64,000 nucleotides of DNA from Onchocerca volvulus (lineage: Eukaryota > Nematoda > Chromadorea > Rhabditida > Onchocercidae). The position numbers and the translations under genes were made by a program. The stretch covers positions 2,902,368 through 2,966,367 of the forward strand of contig HG738138.1 of assembly GCA_000499405.2 (NCBI GenBank). Reading direction: 5' to 3'. The notes under the pieces are model-generated. The model searched no databases, was not told the DNA's origin, and saw only the letters and a program-made list of their open reading frames with translations. This document shows, one piece after another, positions 11,518 through 22,303 of this stretch (position 1 is the stretch's first letter; each line of letters begins with the position of its first letter).

Positions 11518-13839
11518 CTATAAATCTTCAGAAATAGAAATTTCTTTCATTCCATTTTGTTACACTAATTTATTTGGTATTTCATTAAAGCGCAATGAAT
11601 CTTGAGAAAGCTATGCCACGATTTCCAACGATGTTCTCACGCGATTAGTATACAAACAATTTGAACGCAATTGAGTTGTGAATTTTTCGAAGTAGAATAT
11701 CATTTGATCTATTTAATTTACCTGTATTATCAATATTTTGTGTGGGACAAGAAAAAAAAGTGCGGTATTTTCATTCTATTTCTTGCTTAATAATAGTACT
11801 TAAAGTTCAAGGAAATCATAAACAATCAACTTAGAAGGCTCGCAGAAGTAAATATGATGAACTGTCCCATATTATTGAAAATTTATCGAAATGTGGAATA
11901 ATTTTCAATCTTAACATAGAGGTGATAAGATTCGATAAACTTATGAGACGAAGAGCGTATCACTGTATATAGAATTTAAACAGTGCCGCTCTAATTTCAT
12001 AAATTAGGCGCGAACGGTCAACCGTAGAATGTCCTGCGGTCATTTGTGGCGATTTAAGTAGATATGTTAGGAAGATTACTAGATAGATCTACAAGGTATA
12101 TGATAGATATGTGTGTTACAAATATATATATATATAAACAACCGTAACCAGTTTACATACTGTAATGAGCTATCAAAGTTAGTTTTCCTAAAAATTCCGA
12201 AGAAACAGAGAACAAATTAGGCGACACATATATCAAGCTATAACCGACGAGAATTATGTTGACTAAAAATGTTAAGAGGTCAAATTTAAAAACTTAATTA
12301 ATCGAACAAGAGGATTCAATCCGATAATCAAGACCAGAATTTTGTCGTCATTTCATGCAGCCCACTTGTAGCATATTTTTGGGATAAGCTCATTTCATGC
12401 TAGGCCTAATCATAAGAGCAGAGGAGTTATATTTATCAGGCTCAAACTAATATCTATTAATCAGTTGCGCGAATGTGTTGGTGAGCGGTTGGGTGCATTC
12501 TGGCAGGTTAGAATTAGATGGTGTTGTTCCCCGGGTTGTTATTCCCTAGATGGACGTGATCTGGTGTATGGCGGGTGGTAATCTCAATACTTCCATTATT
12601 CATTGTGATACGTTTAAAACGAGTATTAAAAAAAATTGGATGAGAGAAAGAAATGCGAGTCTTCAATGTATTCGTTGAAATTCCGTCAATTTATAGATCT
12701 CATTCTTGATGATTTATGAAATGGTATGGTATAGAGAGAGAAAATAAGGAACCGTGAACGTATGGATTGAAATCCTAGTGAATTTATAGATAATCCTCAA
12801 CTTTGTTCCTTAATTATCCCTCATAATTTGTGAAATAGTAAAGAGTCTTAGTTTCTGGCAGCCCTAAAAATTTAGCTCGTTGGGAATGTTGCCAAAAACT
12901 TTGGATTCAGCTCAAGATACAGAAGGAAAAAAAAAAAGTTACAGAAATGAGTAAAATGTACAGTTTTGGTATGGATTACAAGGAAAAATCTCTTATGATA
13001 TCTTTTGAAATATTCGTTATATTGTTTATATTTTTCTAAAATGTCGTTTCGCAGAAATTTTCCCTTTTCTTTTTTTTTTTTTTTTTTTTTCAAATTGTTT
13101 GGTGTCTTAATCAATGAATAATGGCTGACGTCATAGATTATCTCAGAAGCTTCTTGTTCTTACATACCCAGCATGTTGTCGCATTATTACAAGATAATGC
13201 TACATTGATTAATAAATCAGCTGTAGTCCACGTATTTCTATGCAAATTACATTTATTTTCATTTCAGACTTCGCACCGTACTGCTTACTGGAATCGTATT
13301 GTGCGTTCTAGGATTTTGTGGTGTATAGGAGGTCAACCCCATTACATCCATATCTTAAGAAATCTTAGATATTGGTTTGTTCATAATCTATTCATTATTT
13401 ATGACGATCATGTCTCATACGATTGCTTATCAAATTTCGAACATTACATGATGTAGAATATACGAATAATACTGCTCGTCACAAGTAGTACGACTAATAG
13501 GATTAATACACAAGAGGAATGCAGTTATTTTGTGATCAAGTTTTGCTTGTTGTCAAAAATTGAAATCGATGAGTTGGATAAGGGATTCCAGGAAACAGAA
13601 ACAAGATTCGGTAACATACAGATTCTGACAAGTGTTCAATACATATTGAGTTAAAGGCTGCTACTTCTGATTTTTTGATAAATAATAAAAAAACGTTAGA
13701 ATGCTTCAGGTACTCTAGCTCTAGAGCAAACGGATATAATACCTGGATTCTGCACTGGCAATTGTTCAATACATATTGAGTTAAAAGGCTGCTAGTTCTG
13801 TTTATCTGATAAGGGCTATTAATTGTTCTCTATTAGTTC
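11518..13839. other. Divergent upstream region of drp-1 and dcp-1
   Basis: The region separates two genes transcribed away from each other, so it should hold both promoters. It contains an (AT)n stretch near 12121-12137, a patch richer in G and C at about 12470-12590, and long poly(T) at about 13070-13090. Two copies of a duplicated segment lie just before dcp-1. No convincing gene was seen. The open frames around 12872-13456 do not resemble any family I know. Confidence 0.5.
13634..13810 (+). repeat. Imperfect direct repeat upstream of dcp-1
   Basis: A segment of roughly 47 bases starting 'gttcaatacatattgagtta' at 13634 recurs at 13764 with a few substitutions and one inserted base (aggctgcta[c/g]ttctg in both). 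The copies are 130 bases apart. The second ends about 30 bases before the dcp-1 splice acceptor. Confidence 0.85.
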
Positions 13840-13841
13840 AG
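13840..13841 (+). promoter_or_regulatory. 3' splice acceptor upstream of the dcp-1 ATG
   Basis: 'tattagttcag' ends 8 bases before the ATG at 13850. This is a candidate spliced-leader acceptor. Confidence 0.5.
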
Positions 13842-13849
13842 GAAATAAA

Positions 13850-16392
13850 ATGGGTGATGCCATGCTTGTTAAAAAGAGACCTGTTTCAATCGATGAAATG
13901 AATCTTAAATCCATACAACGACTGGATCCATGTGCGGTAGCAATTGTGGACAAGGTTTACGAATTTTATCAATTTACATTTTTTTTCCTCTGTTATTTGC
14001 TTTTTAATCAGTATAATTTGCAACCATTTGAGAAATTTTCAATAAATAATATTTCTTGATCCTGTCTTGTGTGATCTAATTTTAATTGAATTTTGTTGCA
14101 TTGGATGAAATTGCAACTAGTTCTAGAAATAATTTTCTGAAAAGTATAGATCCATTTTTAGTTTGAGATTTATTCTAGACTTAGACTTCTAAGCATTAGA
14201 AAGCCAAGTAGCATTGCCTACAGTACTTCTCTTTGTCATTTGTTCTCATAAAGGAAAAATTCAAAATAATTGATTTTATAGGCTGTGCATGCAGCGCTGT
14301 ACCAGTTTGATAAATGCAGGACGCAGTGGGTGAAGACCGCGATCGAAGGTCCGTTATTTCTGTACAAACGAGCTGATAAGCCTTTACACTCATTAATGAT
14401 TGCAAATCGTCAATCTCTCGAAGATCACATCGAACCGATCACATCTCCCTTGCGATTCTTTCTTGAAACTCCATATTTGTTCATGAATACTCAAGGTATG
14501 TTGCACTAGATATTCATATTTCATGCAATGCACACCACGGTTACTTATGAATTTTCATTTAGAAAGCATTATGTTTTTTGTTAGTTGTACTTTGCGTTTC
14601 TATTTTTCTAACCCAAAATTTTTTTATAGAAGGTGAGATAAGGGGTTTCTGGTTCTTTGAAGAAGAGGATTGTACGCGTTTATATAAATTGCTTGTAAAG
14701 CTTGCTTCTGGTTCAAGTCCATCGACATCTGCCAATATCAACAATCCGAAAAGAGCAGTGTCAGTTAATTCGCAAAATGGATATAGTGCGCATTCAAATA
14801 CTGCTGCAGGGAGAGGTGAAGCTAATTGATTGTATCTAGTCAATATTTTTTGTAAATCTTTAGATTAATTTAAAAAGAAAAAGTTTGTAATGCTAGTGTT
14901 GACAATAATTACGTATATATAGCTTTTGTAATGGGGCATCAGTTTTTATAATCTGTTTTTCTAGACTAGTTATGCGCTTCAGTATACTTAACATTTTCCA
15001 CTTACGTTATTGTTTATTGCGGAGATCAGATGACGAGCAAAAGATTGAGAATCAAGTAGTGTACATCAGCATCAGTTGCTTAGTTTGTTGTGTTCCTTAT
15101 CCTCACTTCAATGGTATTGGACAGTACGATTTCGTCTTAGTGCTCCTGGTGTTCAATCGGCTCTTTTTTACTTATACATCGTAGTTTGGGGAATTTGCGC
15201 AATTTCTTTGTTTCTTTTCATGTTTTACCCATGTTATTAAAGATAGCCGTTGTAAAAAACTGGATCAGATGCCGGCTTTGCTGCAGCAGCTGCTTTCGCA
15301 GCAGACAACCGCTAAATTACCGAATGTGCCGATTAGAGGTGCTTTGAATGCAGATGAGATTGAAAGACAGCTTATTCTCCGAGGTGCTAAGGGCGAAGGT
15401 GATATGGTATCGACACAAAATAAATCGCTTGCGAAAGTGATGGGGTAATTTTTGATGTGGTTTTCGAAATATATTTCCAGGCTTACTGCCATAATGCTGG
15501 TTGCTGCTGATGTAAGGTGTTGTTACGAAGTAATAAACCTTAATTCGCAGCGGATTCTTAGTTTTCAGGTGCTACGATTACTTAAAAATCTTTTTTCTTT
15601 TTTTTTTTTTTTTAAGTGACCCTCCGGATGGCGGTTGGACATTCAGAGAGACATCTGTCGTAGCTTGTGATATCGATTTTTACATTTTTTATAAAATTAC
15701 GCTTCTTCTGGAACTGGATCGTTTTTTAGGAAGCGTGTATCAGCATCAGAAGAAAACGAAGATGACATATCGAATTTAGTGAATAATCTCTCTCTTTGTG
15801 CCGCATCTTCCAGTTTGAAGGATGTTGAGAAGGTACGAATAGACTGGAATTTGAAGACATAATTATTAATTTTAATGTCATTTTGAGGTCTACATTTTTT
15901 TTTCAGCAGCGACCGAAGGGTGAAAATGAGCGCGATGGCACATCAAAGAATGATATTTCACAGGTTGCTTCCCTCACAAAGGATCAGTTATTGGTGGCAT
16001 TAAAGCATTTATTGAAGGTTTATTTCGTTGCTTCAGTCTGTTCAGTTCTTATAATATGTTGATGAAATTCCGCAACACTGCCTGTTTCTTTTAGAGGGAT
16101 GAATAGTTTTATCGTTTCATCACATGAGGTCAAATTTACTTGCAATATGAAGTCGCGAAGATTAACTAGTCACCTAGCTTTGTTTCAACACTTCATGATA
16201 TTGTGGACATATCAGAAACATTTTAGTGATGACTGTATTGTTCGAGGAAAATATGCGACTTTTCTTAAAAAGTTATTAAATACTTAGGAAATGCTAAGCT
16301 ATATGATTTTTTTTCAGGATGATGGCTTTGTAACACGACTACATCATGCATATTTGGATAGCATCAATACTCGATTGGGATTGCGCGATTAA
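13850..16392 (+). CDS. dcap-1: mRNA-decapping enzyme subunit 1 (DCP1)
   Basis: Seven exons keep frame: 13850-13954, 14282-14495, 14630-14815, 15243-15444, 15730-15832, 15907-16017 and 16318-16392, giving about 331 residues. The N-terminal EVH1 domain shows the family pattern: LKSIQRLDPC, QFDKCRTQWVKTAIEGPLFL, MIANRQS, and GFWFFEEEDCTRL. The last two exons encode TKDQLLVALKHLLKDDGF plus RLHHAYLD, which matches the C-terminal trimerisation helix of metazoan DCP1. DCP1 activates the DCP2 decapping enzyme in cytoplasmic P-bodies, leading to 5'-3' mRNA decay. The middle (exons 4-5) holds a short conserved-looking helix (DEIERQLILRG) in an otherwise low-complexity linker. The acceptor at 15907 is a tandem CAGCAG, so one glutamine may be optional. 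The symbol follows C. elegans usage. Confidence 0.92.
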
Positions 16393-17461
16393 TACAGAAA
16401 TAGTTACTAGTGAGTGGCCTACTGAAGAAAAATAAAATGAATGCTATCACAGAAGCAGCGATCAATGGATGCTTAAAAGCACAAAATTTTGCGTTAATTA
16501 TTCATTGGTTGTTACTTCTGCTATACCATAATAAGAGTTATATCGTCTATTTCGTTTCGTTTTCTGTATATTTTTGGTAACTATTTTGTGTATCTTTTCG
16601 TCATTTTCATAGAATATGTTTCACACGATTTTAAGGTTGACGAAATATAAGGGTAATATGCTTTCTTTTTTATATATTCGTATGTACTTATGGCAGTATC
16701 ATTTCGGGACAATTGATTTAATGCAAGCATTTTTCAGTTACCATGTATTATTTTAGAAAATATAGCATTGTTAAGTCATTAATATAATTGGAATTTAATT
16801 TTACAAGCCAAATCCTCGAATTCCTGATTGTAGCCTGTTATTTCATCAATAAATCTCATTAATAACCTGAAAAGTAAGCTAGGGATGCTTTATTTTACTT
16901 TGCAATTATCTGATAATTTTTAGTCTTTCTCATTTTTACAGTTACCGTGAGTGTGACTTTTTCTTATCCATTCCAGAAATTCTAGGAAGCAGTGTATTGG
17001 TTGTCCCATTTTATGGATTTCAGTGTCTTGGATACTTCTGTCGTTAAGATGAATGCCAAATTTTAGGAGGATAAAAAATTGCTTTTTATACTTTCTGTTC
17101 GTACAGTCGAAATGATCTTTTCAGAAGGGGAGCGGGTGGTGTATTCGCTCAAAATGTCATTTTAGTCATTCAACACGAGGCTGTATGCGTGGCGAATGGG
17201 GTGCGTGGCTTGCTGAAAAGAGATCAAATATTTCCAGTCAAACCGGTTTTATATCCGCTAATCCGGTTTTTATTAGTTCGGATTGCTTGATTCTTCGACC
17301 TGAATAGATGGCGACATTTTAATACGAATGGGCTATCTTTTCAAGTTTGTTGTACATTGGCTAATATTTTCACATAGGATAAGATTTTCGGAGTGTAAAA
17401 ATCCCTTATCAATGGGAAAGACAATGGATTAAAATTGCTACCTAAGATGCAAAGATGATTT
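16393..17461. other. Space between the convergent dcp-1 and TIMM21 genes
   Basis: This is 3'-flanking sequence for both genes, with no coding potential seen. A short near-repeat (ccggttttta) occurs twice at about 17242-17275. Confidence 0.5.
16431..16436 (+). terminator. Poly(A) signal of dcp-1
   Basis: An AATAAA hexamer lies 39 bases after the dcp-1 stop codon, which is the usual position for a nematode cleavage signal. Confidence 0.6.
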
Positions 17462-18609
17462 TCAACGATTATCTATCAGAACAACATATTCTGGAATAAG
17501 ATCAGCGGATGAAACGATAAGAAAACGCCATTCCCAGGTCCCGTTATTCTTTTCCATTTCACATGTTGCGATACCTTCACGTCGAGTACCTTTCACGTTA
17601 AACATTATGCGGGTCCTATCTTTTCCATCCTATAACAAATTAATTTCTCATCGCAAACATGAAAAGGAGAGCACCGAAAGAAATGTCAGATATAAATAAC
17701 GAAATCAAAAATAATTTCACAATTCAAATCTTGAGAAACTACAAATTTTACTTTTTTATAAATGTGATGTGGAACTTGCTTCATTCTTCCACGTCCTTCC
17801 ACATATCCCATAATTGAATCGCCTAATAATTTGTGACATTCCGGATCTTTTTTGATTAAGGACAGTGCCTTTGAAAATACCGTTTGTGGTGCTCCAGGTG
17901 AGAGCATTTCCTCATACAATAAATATGCCATACCTCCCATAACAACCACTGACACTACATATGCCACGTACAGATATGCATTGGTTGCCTTTTCTTTCAC
18001 TGAAATCCGAAAATTATCCATGATTTAATTCACAAATCTCAATTCATTCTCTAACAATATTTCAATTTTTAATTTAAAAAGAAAAAAAAAAAGGAAGAGA
18101 CAGACAGACCCTACTTACTCTGGAATTCAACTAGAATATCTCATCGTGATGCAAGAATTTCAACATTTAGGTAATGTTAACGTACAGCAGACATGTGATC
18201 ACTGGAATTTTAAACAAATTAATACAAAAATATTTCATGTTAGCCAGAAATTAAGGTATCAGTAATCACCTGTCACCAAAAACAGTTTACTTAACGGTAG
18301 AAAGTGTGGTCTGTATAGCAAGGAAACCAGTCGAAGATCCGCTACTAAATTCAGTGATACTGGGAATAGTTTAAACTACATAATTAGAATTCGTACAGAA
18401 ATACCTTTCTCCACTGTAGTCTGCGATTCTTTCATGATAACTTTTTCCAAAATCGACTTGCTTTGACTCATTTTCATTTCTTTATTGCTTACTGACTCCA
18501 CATTTCTTCTGGTAACCGTTGGAATTGAAATAAAACGATGTCGTAAAAAAAGTGAACATCGACGCTGAATAACCCGTTCAATAGCAATCAGACCGGTATG
18601 CGGTAGCAT
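17462..18609 (-). CDS. Mitochondrial import inner membrane translocase subunit TIMM21
   Basis: Three exons on the minus strand keep frame: 18609-18405, 17999-17752 and 17629-17462, giving about 206 residues. The first 60 residues are rich in Arg and Ser with almost no acidic residues at the very start, as in a mitochondrial presequence. A transmembrane segment follows (AYVVSVVVMGGMAYLLYEE). Then comes the Tim21 core: FSKALSLIKKDPECHKLLGD, SIMGYVEGRGRMKQVPHHIY, and a beta-rich end finishing VVLIDNR, like the EDNR end of human TIMM21. Family role: it docks the TIM23 translocase to the TOM complex and to respiratory-chain assembly intermediates, with the soluble domain in the intermembrane space. 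The gene is on the same strand as eel-1, about 1.5 kb downstream of it. Confidence 0.9.
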
Positions 18610-18618
18610 AGTTACTAT

Positions 18619-18620
18619 CT
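18619..18620 (-). promoter_or_regulatory. 3' splice acceptor upstream of the TIMM21 ATG
   Basis: On the minus strand, 'aacttttag' ends 9 bases before the start at 18609. It is a candidate spliced-leader site. If TIMM21 is co-transcribed with eel-1, this would be the operon processing site. Confidence 0.5.
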
Positions 18621-20109
18621 AAAAGTTTCCATTTCTGCATGTTTCACTAATTCAACATATGCATTGATCACACTACACGGATGATCCTTCATAAAGAAAA
18701 TCTGAGAGTGTAGGCTATAAACCACTACTCCAATGATCTCAGACAGAACACTTACCATGAAAGGAAGTAAAAGACATGACGAAACTTCCTTACAGTCCAT
18801 TTAATTAATCAAGATACGATCAAGGAGTTATATTGTAGGAATATATTTATCTGGAAATCAGTAACCTTGTCTTATGCAAACCTGCTTATATGCTCACTCG
18901 ACGAGTGGATAATAATTCTTCAATGAGCATAGCGCTCTGAAATGAATCCAAGATAACACGGAACACCCGTGATCTGCATCAGCCTAAATTCAAAACATTG
19001 GAAACGAACGAAATCCGTGATCTTGACGACTTACATTTGCACATTTGTCTCAAATAATGGTAAACTCGATAAAAGAAAAATTCCTATTCAGTTTACTGAA
19101 ATAAACTAGAGGAAAGGGAATGATAAAGTGCCACAAGGTCTATAAATAGCAATGAACTGTATTGGATAACAAATCCGCAAATTGACAATTATATAGTTCG
19201 AATATAAATACAATCTGAATAATTCCTTTACTTTTAAAATCCATGCAAAATACAGTCTCCTTCTTCCAACGAATTCAACGCCATCTTTTCCTCAAAAAAA
19301 CAGTATATAAAAATTCTTGAGTAGCAAATATATATACCAAGGCATACATTCGGGACAAAAAATAATCCAATCAATTCAACATTTTCCTTTAGATGACAAA
19401 TCCAGAAAATCGATAGAATTGCCTGAATAAATGTCCACAAACTTATCAGCTCCAACATCACTATCCCTACATTCATAGTAAATAAACAAAAAAAGAAAAC
19501 TGTAAATGAATCGAAAAAAAAAAAAAAAAAAGAATACATTCAATTATGCACATACATTTGGAGTGGTATTTCTTTAAAAAAGGCACCAACATTTAGGCTC
19601 TTTTTGTCACCACTCTAAACGAGGTATATACAGTTCGGAATTCATACATACGCGCGCAGAGATACAACGTGGATTAAATAGTGAAATCTCTAGCACGGTG
19701 CCAAAAACAATCAATCAATCTTACGTACAACCAAAAAACTAAAATTTGGGGAAATCTGCATAATGGCGGAAAGGCAGGCCTTTAAAAAACGCACAAAACA
19801 TAAGATCAGGAAAAACCGTTATTTATGATAGATAACAATAGTTTGGCCTCAAGTCACAGAGACTGATATAAAAAAAAGTAATGCGCGATACTGCAATTAC
19901 TGTCTTCATACTAATAATTTTATCACCTTCATACACTTGAATCTATTTTAAAAAAGAAATGAAAAGAATTCCTAGAATAGCTCGGAAGGAAAACCATTTT
20001 AAAATAAAGTTTATGAAATGTGAATTTAAATAACAGTGACCATAGTAGAAAGACATCAGTACAGTAAGGAAAGATGCACAATTTTAATAAACAATAATCA
20101 ATCATCCTT
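18621..20109. other. Region between eel-1 and TIMM21
   Basis: Both flanking genes run on the minus strand. This stretch contains the eel-1 3' UTR and either the TIMM21 promoter or an operon spacer. I found no additional gene. Two poly(A)-rich tracts occur at about 19515-19530 and 18081-18091 (the latter inside TIMM21 intron 1). Confidence 0.45.
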
Positions 20110-22303
20110 TTAAGCGAAACCAAATCCCTCGGTACACTCACGTACGGCTAACAACAACATATCCCGAAGCTTGTCATATGTTTCATATTGCGGAAGATCC
20201 AACTGATTGAAACTATAACAATGATTTAACATAACTGAATGAATGAAAGGATAATGAAAATTGGCGAAAAACCTTCTACAGCTCAATAAAAATGCAAATA
20301 CCATGTATGCGCTGTTGGTAGTCGATCTGAAGATCGCGAATCCAAATGAATGGAAAATTTCTGTGTACCATTCATACCCTCAAGAGCAGCAAAACCTTGC
20401 AGGGGAACTTTGCTGGTACCAGTAACGAATTGTAGAAACTTTGCACGATCTTCCTGTTCAAAAGAACGTAATGCTTTCCAGAACCATTGTATCTGCAATG
20501 ATAGAATGATACATAATAACAAATGGATCAAATTAATAATGCGTTATTTACGAGCATAACAACTTGATTATGGTCAAATACATGCCCATCTACCAGCGGT
20601 TACGAGATTTCAGTGGTCTCGCATGACCTTTGATCTCACTTGTTCACGATAGAAGATCATTAATTTTTATGTCTTCAATTAATTACTTCTCATTACTAAA
20701 AGAACTTGGAAATTTGAGAGAAGAAAAGATAATCTATTTACCTGAGAAGAGGATTTAGTGTATGTCTTGTACTCTGTATTGGCATAGAGATCATCGATAT
20801 CAACATTAGGAAGTCCACTTATCAATAACTCTAATTCTTGTTCATTAAAAATTGATATCAGATGCTTGGGAATTATTTCATAAAAGCCTTCCAAAAACGC
20901 TTTCAACTGTTGATTGATAGAGCCTACAAGGAAATAACTGCTGTGCATCATAATACACCAAACTGTTTAAAGTGTGTTTTCATTTGCTTACATTATTTAC
21001 AAGCACCACTAACAACCTGAAATGCATGTTAGCATCAATAAATTATAAACGATTAAATCTGCAAATGCAAAACAAACCAGTCATTTTCATTTGACAAACG
21101 AGTTTCACATATTCTTCCTTATTCTCATCAGTAACTGGAATGGACGATCCATTTTCTTTCAGCATGCGCATTTTCCTAACTCCGAATTCCTCCACTTCCA
21201 AACTAAATGTAAGTTCAGTACCAAGATCTTCGATCGGATTATTGAGCAAAAATTCCAATGACTTGTAGAAACTAGGGTCCTGAAATATACCTTTACTGAG
21301 AAGCAATTTCCAGGGTAGATTAAAAGACTTCTCTTACTAATTCTTCTAGCATCCCCTTCATCGAACACTACCCCACTCCTCTACCCTACAAAAAAACCGC
21401 GCTTCATCTTTTGTTCGGCGAAAGAAAACAATACCTCTGACTCTAAATCCTGTGCCCGAACAGGAACACTTAGAATGTGCTTATAAAATGCTCGAGTAAA
21501 ATAACATTCCAACAATTTGTTTTCATATATTGCCTTTGCTATTATTCTTCCAACAAACTGAAAAGGATTACTTAAGATTTTACAGGGACGAACCACACAA
21601 AATATATCGAAACAAGGAAATGGTAATTGAAGAGAGAAAGATTTTTCAGAAAAAGCCAAAGACCGAATTCAAGTTACAACCCATTTCTTAGGATCGAATT
21701 TAAGTTAGAACCATAAAAAATAGAAATAAATGCAAGAAAACCTTAAAATATTCCAAATGTTCCGGATTAATGTACGAAGTCTTATTGATCATATATGTTA
21801 CACGATCTCCGGGAGAAGTTATAAAGAGTGCATAATTGGGATTGAAAATTTCCCGTGTGATTATTGAAAACCATTCACGCAGTAATCCACCAGCATCCTG
21901 TCCTTCTTCACCCTCGAAGATGATGTAAAATCTTGCTTTCCATTCCGGAGGACGCAGTCTAAATAATTCCCGAAAACTATCGCTGAATAAATGACTGCGA
22001 CGAATCCGCACCGCTACGTCTTCACCTCTATAACGAAAATTGATTATAAAATCTTCCTCGATTCAACGTATAAAGTAAATGCTAATTTCAAGCAAACAAT
22101 AATATTCCGAATGAAAATTAATGCAATTGATTAAAACGCAAACCTAACACGTTCATCGATTTTCTGCATCTGTTTCCGGAAATAGATGCGCTTGACATCA
22201 AAGTCCAGCAATTTAGGCATTTGAGTTAGTACTGCGAATGGGCCATCTGTTAAACTACCGCCACTTTGTCTCAGAACCTGATTCAACATATTCCGATGCT
22301 TCT
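20110..22303 (-). other. eel-1: eel-1 exons 56-62: HECT ubiquitin ligase domain
   Basis: Exons 22303-22144, 22027-21742, 21557-21435, 21279-21078, 20923-20742, 20492-20302 and 20212-20110. Motifs: [72 protein letters not shown] and the active-site region PTAHTCFNQLDLP. The catalytic cysteine (about residue 3620, 33 from the C-terminus as in human) has its codon split TG|T across the last intron. The protein ends GFGFA, close to human GFGLA. Confidence 0.97.

Noticed and set aside
12872..13114. 80-codon minus-strand frame with poly-lysine
   Set aside because: It is generated by the poly(T) run near 13080, with no conserved features.
13121..13456. 111-codon plus-strand frame starting MADVIDYLRS upstream of dcp-1
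   Set aside because: No family resemblance. It contains an internal intron-like acceptor and sits in the promoter region. DCP1 is complete without it.
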